NCBI RefSeq assembly: GCF_007096385.1
Contig: NZ_VJWL01000001.1
Coordinates: forward strand, 1,033,288-1,097,287
Reading direction: 5' to 3'
Length of the DNA stretch: 64,000 bases
Origin: Aliidiomarina halalkaliphila
GTDB taxonomy: Bacteria > Pseudomonadota > Gammaproteobacteria > Enterobacterales > Alteromonadaceae
This document shows positions 17,010-25,424 of the stretch, piece after piece. Position 1 is the stretch's first letter, and each line of letters begins with the position of its first letter. The notes beneath the pieces were generated by a model. It had not been told where the DNA came from and searched no databases. It saw only the letters and a list, made by a program, of their open reading frames with translations. Position numbers and translations under genes: made by a program.

Positions 17010-17696
17010 TCAAGCGCTGCAATGAGACCGCCGGCGGCGCGGATTCGACGGCAGGCCGGTGATTTCCTCAAGCAATTCCAAGAATTTTTCTGAGCCAATC
17101 GGATAACCCAGCCTGGTGCGCCAACGAATCTGCTCAATCAACTCATTCGCCATAGGGCTGTGAACTAGCTTCCTATAATTCGCCAAACGCTTTTCCACCG
17201 TATCACCTAGCATCAGATAATCTGGATGCGGCGTAATCAGCGAATTGGCGTAGCCAAGCGCATTGGCATGATAACTACTCCAGATATAACGTCCCGGGTG
17301 TTGCGTAAGATTCGCCCGCACCGGATTCAGCTCAATATAGCGATATAGCTGCAACAGATAGTCCATGGTTTCCACCGGAATCGACTTAAACCGCGTAGAA
17401 AACAACACCCCTTCGCGCCCAGCTACTTTATTGACCTTACTCACAAAAACAGAATTCAAGTTCTGCATGAACATCGAAATTCCATTCTCTTTCATCGCAG
17501 TGAGCAGGATGTGCACGTGGTTCCCCATGAGCACATAGGCATGCACCTGCACGCACGCTTCTTTAGCATACTTTTCCATGAGACGGAGATAGGTGCGGCG
17601 TAGATCCTTGGAGAAAAAGATCTCCTTGCGATCTACGCCGCGTTGGTAGACATGGTGCGGTGTCCCTACCACACAATATCTTCGCTTTGTTGACAT
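17010..17696 (-). CDS. REP-associated tyrosine transposase (RAYT), Y1 HUH family
   Basis: This 228-residue protein has the HUH endonuclease motif MGNHVHILL (about residues 57-65). A single catalytic Tyr lies in LYRYIELNPVRANL (about residues 115-128), the signature of RAYTs related to IS200/IS605 TnpA. The start is PHHVYQRGVDR-like, as in the family. RAYTs are usually single-copy, domesticated transposases that bind and cleave REP hairpins; some are linked to REP spread. No IS ends are visible. Family A repeats lie on both sides (16959 and 17861-18003), so these repeats or the family B palindromes are plausible substrates (inference). Confidence 0.88.
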   Translation of the reverse strand: MSTKRRYCVVGTPHHVYQRGVDRKEIFFSKDLRRTYLRLMEKYAKEACVQVHAYVLMGNHVHILLTAMKENGISMFMQNLNSVFVSKVNKVAGREGVLFSTRFKSIPVETMDYLLQLYRYIELNPVRANLTQHPGRYIWSSYHANALGYANSLITPHPDYLMLGDTVEKRLANYRKLVHSPMANELIEQIRWRTRLGYPIGSEKFLELLEEITGLPSNPRRRRSHCSA

Positions 17697-17844
17697 AATT
17701 GGCCCTACCTGGCCGATGACTTAATCAAGTTCGGCACTCATCCTGAGACATCCGAACCCGCCATGAGCATCCTTGCTCGAAAATGATTATGGCCATTTTT
17801 TCGCTAATGTCATGCATCGAAATGATTTTTGCGACATTGCGTAC

Positions 17845-18014
17845 AAAAACAACAGTTTCGCCCCAGGGGCACAGCTCACGGAGGTGCGCAAAAACAACAG
17901 TTGTGCCCCAGGGGCACAACTGTTGAAGCCGAGTATTGATAAGGGCTGCAAAGGATTTACGGGAAATCGAAAAGTGCGAGAAACATGGTTTTCGCCCCTG
18001 GGGCATAAATGTTG
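17845..18014. repeat. Family A cluster (3 copies) with a perfect 15-bp-arm hairpin
   Basis: Cores lie at 17861 and 17906 (CCCCAGGGG) and 17995 (CCCCTGGGG), spaced 45 and 89 bp. The middle copy is a perfect palindrome: CAACAGTTGTGCCCC (17895-17909) pairs with GGGGCACAACTGTTG (17911-17925) around a single A. The right copy ends at the stop codon of the TPR gene. The rest of the 318-bp gap (17697-17844) shows nothing I recognise. Confidence 0.9.
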
Positions 18015-19076
18015 TTAGTTGCGCGACGCAGCCGTGTGGGTGATTCCGCGGATGATGTCTTCAACGCGCACCATTTCTTGCGTCATTTCGTTTGCTTCTT
18101 CGAGCCATTTCAATGCATTGCGGGCCTCGTCGGCGAACTCCTTAGCCTCAGCCAGTTGACCTGAAAGCTGATGCCACTGAGCACAATTTGCAAACAAGTT
18201 CGCGAACAACCGGTAATCCCATTGATTCTCGTGCCACTCCACATCTTCAAACAGCTGCAGCGCGGTATTCAAATAAGGCTCCGCTGCGGCCAAATCACGA
18301 TTACTCAAGAGCAAGCGCGCTAAGCGCTCATTGCAAGAAACCACACAAAAATCAGCCTCATAGCCCGGATTTCCCTCACGCTGAAGTTCCCGCGCATGGA
18401 GTGACTCGGCAAAATGCAGGCGCGCCTTATCAAACTTAAATTGACGCTCGGCCACCTCACCAAGAAAATGATGCGCCCGCGCGATATCCACCTGATCCCG
18501 CCACTCGCGGTACTCTTTATACATGGCCTCGTGCAATTTGAGCATCGTAAAGCCAGTGTCGTAGGCCTCCTGCAACCGACCTAAATCCGCATACAAATTG
18601 CTAATAAGATCGTACACATAACCCACGGAAGCCCATGAGAAATCGTCATTTTCTTGCTCGTGAAATGCTTGGGTTTGAACCAAACACGCCTCAAAAACCT
18701 CGAGAGCGGCCTCGGCCCGACCACTCAGCCCATACACCCGCGCCAAGTTTTCAACCGTGCGATGATAGCGGCGTAAAATCTCACGATTGGGCTGCTTTTC
18801 CATCAAATGAGTAATCCGCTCAACGCCCTCACCATAGTAATCAGACGCCGCCAAATAATCGCCCAACTGCTCATAGCACGAGCCAGTATTATTGAATAAA
18901 GACAATAGGTTAAGCGAAAAATTTTCAAACTCTTCATCGCTCAGATCATCCGGCTCGCCGTCCAGCAAAAACTCCAGCGCACCGCCGTAGTAAGACAACG
19001 CCTGCTCATATTCTTCGGCTTCATGATGCTCCTGAGCACGCTCAAGAACTTCATTAAAGTCAAGCTCTTCTTCCAC
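18015..19076 (-). CDS. Tetratricopeptide-repeat protein of unknown role
   Basis: 353 residues, cytosolic, acidic, nearly all alpha-helical. At least six TPR-like pairs can be seen, such as ALSYYGGALEFL, NTGSCYEQLGDYLAASDYYGEG, NLARVYGLSGRAEAALEVFEACL and FLGEVAERQFKFDKARLHFAESL. TPR arrays mediate protein-protein contacts; no catalytic domain is present. The likely start is GTG at 19076, since a TAG codon lies immediately upstream in frame; there is no clear ribosome-binding sequence. It is a single gene, with the stop codon against a repeat cluster. Confidence 0.75.
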   Translation of the reverse strand: MEEELDFNEVLERAQEHHEAEEYEQALSYYGGALEFLLDGEPDDLSDEEFENFSLNLLSLFNNTGSCYEQLGDYLAASDYYGEGVERITHLMEKQPNREILRRYHRTVENLARVYGLSGRAEAALEVFEACLVQTQAFHEQENDDFSWASVGYVYDLISNLYADLGRLQEAYDTGFTMLKLHEAMYKEYREWRDQVDIARAHHFLGEVAERQFKFDKARLHFAESLHARELQREGNPGYEADFCVVSCNERLARLLLSNRDLAAAEPYLNTALQLFEDVEWHENQWDYRLFANLFANCAQWHQLSGQLAEAKEFADEARNALKWLEEANEMTQEMVRVEDIIRGITHTAASRN

Positions 19077-19173
19077 CTAAATACGCCCCTGCGTTAAATT
19101 CGCCATCAATTGCCCTTCATTCTAACCCAGCAGCCCGCCTACTTCACACCGCTGTGATCAAGATCAAGAGAAT

Positions 19174-19200
19174 TGTCTAGTTTTTGTGCAACACTAGACA
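19174..19200. promoter_or_regulatory. Inverted repeat upstream of the SDR gene, possible operator
   Basis: TGTCTAG (19174-19180) and CTAGACA (19194-19200) form a perfect 7-bp inverted repeat with a 13-bp spacer, ending 27 bp before the SDR start codon. The symmetry suits a TetR-like regulator (inference). No such regulator gene is adjacent. Confidence 0.4.
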
Positions 19201-19227
19201 TTCAGTCAACATCAAGGAGATTACACA

Positions 19228-19980
19228 ATGACTACCTCACCTGTCGCACTTATCACCGGAGCAGCAGCCGGAATCGGCAAGGAAACGGCCTTAGCTTATG
19301 CACGTTCGGGGTGCGATGTCGTCGTTGCGGACATCCAAGAAAGCGCGCTTCATCAATTAGTTAAGGATATTAAGCTAATCGGTGTCGACGCCCTTGCGGT
19401 AACAACCGACGTCTCCGACATCAACGCAGTGAAAGAACTGCACAACAAGATAATGGAGCGCTTCGGACGCCTTGACTACGCCTGCAATAATGCAGGAATT
19501 GAGGGCGAAAATGCACCAACAGCTGAGAGCTCCCTCGAAAATTACGATCGCGTGATGAACATCAATGTGCGTGGGCTTTATGCTTGCATGCAGGCGCAGT
19601 TAGCCATTATGAGTAGCCAAGGGCGCGGGTCAATCGTGAATATGGCCTCGGTTGCTGGACTCATTGGCTTTCCTGGTCTGCCCGCCTATTGCGCATCGAA
19701 AGGCGCCGTGGTGCAACTTACCAAAACCGCGGCCGTTGAGTACGCTGAGCAAGGGGTGCGGGTCAACGCCGTGTGTCCAGGCGCAATCAAAACCGACATG
19801 ATTGACCGGATTACCAGCAAAGATCCGGAAACGGAAAAGCAATTCGCCGCGCTACACCCCATGAACCGCATGGGTACCGCCGAAGAAGTGGCCAATGCGG
19901 TGGTGTTCTTATCGCTACCGGGAGCGTCATTTATTACTGGACAAGCTTTAGCGGTTGATGGCGGAATGGTCGCCCGTTAA
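19228..19980 (+). CDS. Short-chain dehydrogenase/reductase
   Basis: A 250-residue classical SDR. The cofactor loop is TGAAAGIG (about residues 10-17), with an acidic residue after beta-2 (VVADI), which suggests preference for NAD(H). NNAG is present, and the catalytic Ser, Tyr and Lys are in MASVAG and YCASK. The C-terminal SFITGQALAVDGG is typical of the glucose 1-dehydrogenase-like and FabG-like groups. Substrate is unknown. A strong AAGGAG ribosome-binding sequence precedes the ATG. The end overlaps the convergent lipoprotein gene by 33 bp. Confidence 0.85.
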   Translation: MTTSPVALITGAAAGIGKETALAYARSGCDVVVADIQESALHQLVKDIKLIGVDALAVTTDVSDINAVKELHNKIMERFGRLDYACNNAGIEGENAPTAESSLENYDRVMNINVRGLYACMQAQLAIMSSQGRGSIVNMASVAGLIGFPGLPAYCASKGAVVQLTKTAAVEYAEQGVRVNAVCPGAIKTDMIDRITSKDPETEKQFAALHPMNRMGTAEEVANAVVFLSLPGASFITGQALAVDGGMVAR

Positions 19981-20331
19981 GGGAAAGTTGGTCGCGATAA
20001 CGGTGCCGTCTGACAATAGATATGTCATGATTGCGCCGCTATCTTCTTCGAACGAGACGTGAATTGTACAATCGGCGCGAATGCGTCCCGTTTCGTATAT
20101 TGTGCCTTCGAGGGTACCATTGCAGCCCGTGATACCCTGCAAAACCCAACCTGATGCCGGTGTGGCCGTAAAGGTCGCCCTACTCCCATCGCGCACACTC
20201 ATCGAACGGGGCGACAGCTCGCCCTCGCCCGCCACAACACTTGACACTACAAACTCCGGCCCACCGACGCGCTCAATAGCGCAGCCCGCCAATGGCAGCA
20301 CCAATGCCAGAACACTTATCCATAAACGCAT
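19948..20331 (-). CDS. Small lipoprotein with InlB-B-like repeat domain
   Basis: 127 residues from the ATG at 20331. The signal sequence MRLWISVLALVLPLAGC has a lipobox (LAGC), so the mature protein should be a lipid-anchored envelope protein. The body (GEGELSPRSMSVRDGSRATFTATPASGWVLQGITGC) resembles the divergent InlB B-repeat domain of many surface proteins; two Cys may form a disulfide. Upstream in-frame sequence is only translated family A repeats (TPGAELL), so a longer start is rejected. A family B palindrome lies 9 bp upstream of the ATG. Function is unknown. Confidence 0.65.
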   Translation of the reverse strand: MRLWISVLALVLPLAGCAIERVGGPEFVVSSVVAGEGELSPRSMSVRDGSRATFTATPASGWVLQGITGCNGTLEGTIYETGRIRADCTIHVSFEEDSGAIMTYLLSDGTVIATNFPLTGDHSAINR

Positions 20332-20340
20332 CTTCAGTAC

Positions 20341-20357
20341 CCAACGCACCGCGTTGG
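20341..20357. repeat. Family B palindrome at a start codon
   Basis: CCAACGC-ACC-GCGTTGG, preceded by GTAC, lies 9 bp upstream of the lipoprotein ATG (minus strand). It therefore falls in the 5' leader and may influence translation (inference). Confidence 0.85.
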
Positions 20358-20387
20358 CCCTCCTAAATCTAAACACACACCCCCAAC

Positions 20388-20645
20388 TTAACAATTCCGC
20401 CCCAGGGGTACAATTCACAGAGATCGCCCAAAACAACAATTCCGCCCCAGGGGTACAATTCGCGGAGATCGCCCTAAACAACAGTTTCGCCCCAGGGGTA
20501 GAACTGTTGAACTTCAAGCGCAGCAATGGCCCCAGCCCGTTTTAAGCGTCCTCGGAGCCCCTGCAAAACATGGTTTACGCCCCTGGGGCGAAGTTGTTAG
20601 AGACAGCCCAAAACATGAGTTTCACCCCTGGGGCGGAATTGTTGA
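20388..20645. repeat. Family A cluster (5 copies)
   Basis: A-centred cores lie at 20400, 20445 and 20490 and T-centred cores at 20580 and 20625; spacings are 45, 45, 90 and 45 bp. The central gap (TGTTGAACT...AAGCGCAGCAA) is similar to the centre of the 22422-22565 cluster, so whole composite units have been copied. Confidence 0.95.
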
Positions 20646-20675
20646 AGGCGGAGAGTTGCGGGGGGCGTGGGGACA

Positions 20676-21245
20676 TTAACGCAATCGGAAGCTCGTGTTT
20701 GCCGGAGTGAGTTCAACAGTGTCTGTGCGTGTGTCGCGGATCCAATGAGCGTCGATGCGCTCGAGGGCGCTGTACTCGCTGAACAAATGCACCGACACCT
20801 GAGATAAATTGCGCGGTCGCTCACAGCGAAACGACATGTCGACGGTAACATCCACATGGCCGGAATGGTCTGCATCCAGTTGGCTAGTTTCCGCGTTGCC
20901 ACTTACCCATGCACACTCCGCGCGCTGCGGGAATTCCAGCCAACTGCCGGATGCAAGGTAAGAAAGCACCGACTCCAACTGCTCACGCTCATCGTCGTCG
21001 CGCGGGTAATGCTCGTAGCCCACCAAATCGCCCGCCGACGCATGAAAAAACAGCGACACATCGGTGTCATCAAAGTACATCGATAGCTGGCCCACGCCAT
21101 GCTCATGGCCGCCATCGTGGCTGTGACTATGGCTGTGATCGTGCCCGTTTTCATGGTCGTGGTCATGTGCAAGGTGTTCAAAATAGTACCAGCCGCCGGC
21201 GACCAGAGCGCCAGAAACCCCAAGAAAAACAGCTGCTTTCTTCAT
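20676..21245 (-). CDS. ZrgA-like periplasmic zinc-uptake protein (DUF2796)
   Basis: 189 residues from the ATG at 21245, which has GAGGTG upstream. An N-terminal hydrophobic segment (AAVFLGVSGALVAGGWYYF) is followed by a His/Asp-rich zinc-binding stretch (HDHDHENGHDHSHSHSHDGG). The DUF2796 fold follows, with LFFHASAGDLVGYEH, a Cys pair (ECAW...FRCE) and VHLFSEYSALERIDAHWI. ZrgA of Vibrio assists the ZnuABC importer. A perfect Zur box lies in the divergent promoter region 43 to 61 bp upstream, so the gene should be derepressed under zinc shortage. Confidence 0.82.
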   Translation of the reverse strand: MKKAAVFLGVSGALVAGGWYYFEHLAHDHDHENGHDHSHSHSHDGGHEHGVGQLSMYFDDTDVSLFFHASAGDLVGYEHYPRDDDEREQLESVLSYLASGSWLEFPQRAECAWVSGNAETSQLDADHSGHVDVTVDMSFRCERPRNLSQVSVHLFSEYSALERIDAHWIRDTRTDTVELTPANTSFRLR

Positions 21246-21287
21246 TTCTATCACCTCACGCTAATTCAAAGTTAACTCGCGACCGTT

Positions 21288-21306
21288 AATGTTATATTAT
21301 AACATT
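21288..21306. promoter_or_regulatory. Zur box between divergent zinc genes
   Basis: AATGTTATATTATAACATT is a perfect 19-bp odd palindrome and matches the core of the gammaproteobacterial Zur consensus (AATGTTATANTATAACATT). It lies between the ZrgA-like gene and the MerC-like gene and can control both directions. Confidence 0.92.
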
Positions 21307-21364
21307 GCCATTTGGTTCCACTATAGTAACGGAACCTGTGCTAACCGACAAACGAGAAGCCATC

Positions 21365-21757
21365 ATGCTAAAGTCACGACTCGCGAAAGATAAACTCGGA
21401 ATGTTCCTGTCTGGCCTGTGCATCGGTCATTGCCTACTCACACCACTCGCCCTCATCGCCTTCGGAACCTCCACCGCCGTCGGCGTACTTGCGAGCGAAT
21501 GGGTTCACATCGCACTTTATTTACCGATGATTCTGCTCGTTACCCTGTCCATCGTTCCAACCTGCGTGCATTTGCAAGCGTACCGTCCTCTGGTGCTTGG
21601 CGTCGCCGGTATTCTCCTCATGACCATCAGCTTTGGATTCTTCGGCATCAGCGAGTTGCTTTTATCGTTAGCGGGAGCGAGTTTTGTATTTGCAGCGCAT
21701 TTGCTGAATTCGCGGGCGATAAAACGCCAGCATTGTCAGGCTACATCAGGAGCTTAA
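21365..21757 (+). CDS. MerC-domain membrane protein, Zur-regulated
   Basis: 130 residues from the ATG at 21365. MerC-type features are FLSGLCIGHCLLTPLALIA in the first transmembrane helix, with the Cys-x2-His-Cys pattern, and four hydrophobic helices in total. MerC proteins move mercuric ion, but members in Zur regulons are thought to handle zinc or another divalent metal. It is 1 bp from the DUF1826 gene and shares the Zur box with the ZrgA-like gene. Metal specificity is inference. Confidence 0.75.
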   Translation: MLKSRLAKDKLGMFLSGLCIGHCLLTPLALIAFGTSTAVGVLASEWVHIALYLPMILLVTLSIVPTCVHLQAYRPLVLGVAGILLMTISFGFFGISELLLSLAGASFVFAAHLLNSRAIKRQHCQATSGA

Positions 21758-21758
21758 C

Positions 21759-22409
21759 ATGGAAGCCCTCGCGATTAAGAGCATTCAGAACAACGAACGC
21801 CGCGCCATTTATGGCAGCGAAGCCGATGTGTTTACCTCGATCTTTGATGAACAAACTTGCATGGCCGTATGGCAACGCAGCCATTCCAAGGCGTTGCAAG
21901 CCGATATTCAGAGCGCCTTAACAGCCGCCAACTGGCGGGATGTCCGACTCGCCGCGCCTAGCAATACCATCGCCGACGCCATTTCTAAGCAACATCACCT
22001 CGGCGATGCCCTCAAGGACGATGTTATACTTCTCGCAGATATGCTCGCCTGCCTGTTCGACGCCGAACAAATTGCCTTACGGTTAGCGCGCGCGGAACAA
22101 GCAACCTGCCCTCGATTTCATATCGATCACATTCCAGCGCGCATGATCACCACTTACACCGGCGTCGGTACCGAATGGCTGGAAAACAAATATGTGAGTC
22201 GGCAATTTCTTGGCCGTGGCAACAACGGCCAACCCGATGAGCAGTCAGGGCTAATCAAGCCTGACGCGACTATCCAACAATTGCGCGCAAGCGACGTCGC
22301 CCTTATGAAAGGCGAAGCCTGGCCCAAAAACGAAGGTTTGGGCTTCGTCCATCGCAGCCCCAACCCCCAAGGCAATCCCCGCCTCATGCTCACCCTCGAC
22401 TTCGCTTAA
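21759..22409 (+). CDS. DUF1826 protein of the zinc-limitation response
   Basis: 216 residues, cytosolic. The features match DUF1826: a central CPRFHIDHIPARMITTYTGVGTEWL with Cys/His residues suited to metal binding, then NEGLGFVHRSPNPQG near the end. Members are commonly found beside COG0523 GTPases and Zur-regulated genes; the biochemical role is unknown. It is co-transcribed with the MerC-like gene (1-bp gap, GGAG ribosome-binding sequence). The stop TAA is followed at once by a family A cluster (TAAACAACAGTTTCGCCCC). Confidence 0.8.
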   Translation: MEALAIKSIQNNERRAIYGSEADVFTSIFDEQTCMAVWQRSHSKALQADIQSALTAANWRDVRLAAPSNTIADAISKQHHLGDALKDDVILLADMLACLFDAEQIALRLARAEQATCPRFHIDHIPARMITTYTGVGTEWLENKYVSRQFLGRGNNGQPDEQSGLIKPDATIQQLRASDVALMKGEAWPKNEGLGFVHRSPNPQGNPRLMLTLDFA

Positions 22410-22577
22410 ACAACAGTTTCGCCCCAGGGGTACAACCCACGGAGATCGCCCGAAACAACACTTCCGCCCCAGGGGTACAACTGTTGAACTCTAAGCGCAG
22501 CAAGAATTACAGCCTGCTTTAGGCAACCTCGAACATACCCAGAAACACACGTTGTGCCCCAGGGGCACAATTGTTGG
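22408..22577. repeat. Family A cluster (3 A-centred copies)
   Basis: Cores lie at 22422, 22467 and 22557 (spacings 45 and 90). The linker CACGGAGATCGCCCGAAAC is the same motif as in the clusters at 20400 and 23191, showing that the linker is conserved as well as the palindrome. Confidence 0.93.
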
Positions 22578-22672
22578 AGATGAAGCAAAATTATCTACTT
22601 GGAACTGTTTGAATTTTATGCTCTTATAGCTAGGCATAGACTGCAAATACAATAAAAACAAGGAGATAGAAA

Positions 22673-23119
22673 ATGAAACAATTCGAAGGAAAATTCGGTC
22701 CAGCAGTGATTCAAGCGCTTATTTTATGTGTCGTTCGCTTCTTCACAATCCCATGGTTGATCTGGAAAGGCGCAGTTTTCCGTCTTGCTGCACTCCGTCA
22801 AGCTACCGAGGAAGACAAAAATACAGAGCAAACCAGCGAATTCCCGGTGTTCAATTGGTTCAGAACTGCATGGGACGGCATCATTTTTCTGTCGTGGCCG
22901 GTAACCGCCATCATCGCCACCTTCGCACTACTCGGCGGTCTAATTAACGGCTATGCAGAGTACGCCTTCGGCGCCTTCATCATTACCGTCGTGTATGGTT
23001 ACTTCGCCGTTATTTTAATGTCGCTCGCGAAGGAAAGCTTAATACTCTTCCTATCAATCGCACTCAACGTTGAGCGCATTCACGCAAAACAAGCAGGAAA
23101 ATCATCAGATAACGGCTAA
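22673..23119 (+). CDS. Integral membrane protein of unknown function
   Basis: 148 residues with a strong AAGGAG ribosome-binding sequence. Three hydrophobic segments are visible: VIQALILCVVRFFTIPWLIW, IIFLSWPVTAIIATFALLGGLI and AFIITVVYGYFAVILMSLA. A short acidic loop lies between the first two (ATEEDKNTEQ). I do not recognise the family. The gene stands alone and ends in a strong terminator, so it is probably expressed as a single transcript. Confidence 0.65.
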   Translation: MKQFEGKFGPAVIQALILCVVRFFTIPWLIWKGAVFRLAALRQATEEDKNTEQTSEFPVFNWFRTAWDGIIFLSWPVTAIIATFALLGGLINGYAEYAFGAFIITVVYGYFAVILMSLAKESLILFLSIALNVERIHAKQAGKSSDNG

Positions 23120-23146
23120 TACCTGTTCGCTTCTGAGTTCTACCAA

Positions 23147-23170
23147 CCCCGAGCCCGCTCGGGGTTTTTT
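23147..23170 (+). terminator. Rho-independent terminator
   Basis: The stem CCCCGAG pairs with CTCGGGG around CCCG, followed by six T, 28 bp after the membrane protein stop codon. Confidence 0.92.
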
Positions 23171-23177
23171 GTACTTA

Positions 23178-23462
23178 AACAACACTTCCGCCCCAGGGGT
23201 ACAACCCACGGAGATCGCCCGAAACACCAGTTGCGCCCCAGGGGTACAACCCACGGAGATCACCCGAAACACCAGTTACGCCCCAGGGGTACAACTGTTA
23301 GATCTCAGCCATACCAACGTCTAGAAACCTATTTAACCGATCGCGTAGAGTCCACTAAAAATGGCTTCCACCCCTGGGGCACAATTGTTGAAAAGAGCGA
23401 GGAAATCGAGCTTCACCCCAGGGGCGTAAATGTTGAACTTCACCCCTGGGGCGTAAATGTTG
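23178..23462. repeat. Family A cluster (6 copies)
   Basis: Cores lie at 23191, 23236, 23281 (A-centred), 23371 (T), 23416 (A) and 23443 (T); spacings are 45, 45, 90, 45 and 27 bp. It is one of two clusters where the left-A, right-T order is broken. It lies between two terminators in a convergent intergenic region, so it is probably not needed for termination here. Confidence 0.93.
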
Positions 23463-23497
23463 GGGGTTAAGTGTTGGGAAAGCCACGCAAAAGGCAC

Positions 23498-23522
23498 AAA
23501 AAAAGCCCCGAAGGGCTTTTTT
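23498..23522 (-). terminator. Rho-independent terminator of the Na/Pi cotransporter gene
   Basis: On the minus strand AAAAAGCCC-TTC-GGGGCTTTTTT forms a short stable hairpin with a T-run, 16 bp past the stop codon at 23538. Confidence 0.9.
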
Positions 23523-23537
23523 AAAAGTGCACGGAGC

Positions 23538-25271
23538 TTACTTGCCGTCGATGCGCATGGCCTTCAAACGACGTCCGGCGGCTGATTCATTCACATTCAG
23601 AATGTGATCACCGATACGCTCCAAACGATTCAGGATGTCGATAAAGGTCACGCCAGAACGCGCGTTGTACTCGCCCGCTTCCAAACGCGCATAGTGATTG
23701 TCGCGTGCTTCGTCGCGCACCTTATCAATCAATTGCTCTAAGCGAATGGCCTCGTCCAGCTTCACAGCATAAGGCGCCTTCATCGAATTCGACTTCATTT
23801 CCTGCACCGCAGACCCAACCGCTTCCATCATCTTGCGCATCTCGTCGAGGGCAGATTCAGGCCAGCCAGTTGTGTCTTCCAAGCGCTCGGAAATCTTGGA
23901 AATCTGATAGAAAATATCCGCAATCCGCTCGAGATCATTCACCATCGTTTGCATAAAGCGCATGCGACCAGTCAGCTCGTGTTCCATGCTGGAATGCTCA
24001 CTAATACGCACCAGGTAGTCGGAAATCTCAATTTCCAACTGATCCGTCACTACTTCATACTTTCGAATCTTCTCAAGCAGCTTCTCCCGATCCGCTTTAG
24101 GATCGAACAGCAATTCGCTCAAAGCCGCATGCATTTTGTCGATCACGTCGGTGAATTGCTGCACTTCTTTCTGCGCTTGTTCTACCGACAGCCCAGGCGA
24201 TGTCATCGGGCCCGCGCTGATATATTTGAGGTGGAATTCCTCGTCGTCACCGCGATCCGGCTGAATATACTGAACGAATCGCACAAGCAACGGTACAAAC
24301 GCAAATAATAACAGCACGTTCAACACGTTAAACGAGGTATGGAAGAGCGACAGCGCAAGGGTCGCATTCGCCCTCGATTCCGCAGCCCCCTCCATCACCG
24401 AAATCGGCGTCGACGCAAACTGATTAACCACAAAGTCCATCGCATGCAAGAACGGGAAGATCAGCGCCAACATCCACAGCACACCGATCACATTAAAGAA
24501 GAAGTGAAACCTCGCGGCCCTCTTCGCATGCACGTTCCCCACGAGGGCCGCAATATTGGCGGTCACCGTGGTCCCTATGTTCTCCCCCAAAATCATCGCC
24601 GCAGCAATTGGGAAAGAGATCCATCCCTCGAACAGCATGACCAATGTTATCGCGGTCGCCGCCGACGACGATTGCGTCAGTAAGGTCAGCACCGTGCCCA
24701 CGCCCACGAACAGAAGAAGCGACAAGAAGCCATAATCTGTCCAAGAGTCGAGGAACATGAAGATTTCAGGGTTGGTGTTGATATCCGGCACCGAGCCCTT
24801 GATGAACTCCAAACCAATAAACAGGATACCGAACCCGACCATCGCCTCAGCGATGTTCCGTAACCGATTGTTTCCTGAGAATAAAAAGGCAAAAAATACG
24901 CCGATAATTGCAAGAGCTATCGGCGTAATCTGAAACTTGAATCCAAATAAGGCGACCATCCAGGCGGTGATTGTGGTCCCTATATTGGCCCCCATGATCA
25001 CCCCCGTCGACTGCACAAAGGTGAGCAGCCCGGCGTTAACGAAACTAACCGTCATTACCGTAGTGGTGGTCGAGGATTGCGTGATGGCAGTGGTTGCAAA
25101 CCCAGTAAGGATACCGGATGCGCGGTTGCGAGTCATACCGCTGAGGATGCCCTTCAGCTTACTTCCAGCAATTTTTTGAAGCCCTTCGCTGAAAATTTTC
25201 ATCCCGAAGATGAAAATACCCAATGAACCGATGAGCTGAAGAAAGTCAAATAACGAGTAGTTCATAAGCAT
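23538..25271 (-). CDS. Na+/phosphate cotransporter family protein (NptA/PhoU-domain type)
   Basis: About 577 residues. The N-terminal half carries two inverted Na/Pi cotransport repeats with QSSTTTTVMTVSFVNAGLL and QSSSAATAITLVMLFEG, plus the paired GANIGTT and GENIGTTVTA motifs, in about eight membrane helices. The C-terminal 200 residues form a cytosolic PhoU-like helical domain (LERIADIFYQISKISERL, LERIGDHILNV). It is likely to move phosphate with sodium. The start is uncertain: ATG at 25271 or 25265; a longer TTG start at 25301 is less likely. Confidence 0.85.
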   Translation of the reverse strand: MLMNYSLFDFLQLIGSLGIFIFGMKIFSEGLQKIAGSKLKGILSGMTRNRASGILTGFATTAITQSSTTTTVMTVSFVNAGLLTFVQSTGVIMGANIGTTITAWMVALFGFKFQITPIALAIIGVFFAFLFSGNNRLRNIAEAMVGFGILFIGLEFIKGSVPDINTNPEIFMFLDSWTDYGFLSLLLFVGVGTVLTLLTQSSSAATAITLVMLFEGWISFPIAAAMILGENIGTTVTANIAALVGNVHAKRAARFHFFFNVIGVLWMLALIFPFLHAMDFVVNQFASTPISVMEGAAESRANATLALSLFHTSFNVLNVLLLFAFVPLLVRFVQYIQPDRGDDEEFHLKYISAGPMTSPGLSVEQAQKEVQQFTDVIDKMHAALSELLFDPKADREKLLEKIRKYEVVTDQLEIEISDYLVRISEHSSMEHELTGRMRFMQTMVNDLERIADIFYQISKISERLEDTTGWPESALDEMRKMMEAVGSAVQEMKSNSMKAPYAVKLDEAIRLEQLIDKVRDEARDNHYARLEAGEYNARSGVTFIDILNRLERIGDHILNVNESAAGRRLKAMRIDGK

Positions 25272-25424
25272 GTGCGGCTCTAATAATTCATTACATTCCA
25301 ATCAGTTACACACTTGGAAAGTAACCCAGCCGCTTCTCCTATGTTGGTTTTATTCATCCTAGGTGACTGCATTATAACTGCCATAAACGCCATGCGAAAC
25401 AAAAACGTCACTCCTCTGTCACAA

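Noticed and set aside
17010-17696. Complete IS200/IS605 insertion sequence
   Set aside because: The protein is the RAYT subtype, and no terminal hairpins specific to an IS or a TnpB gene are visible.
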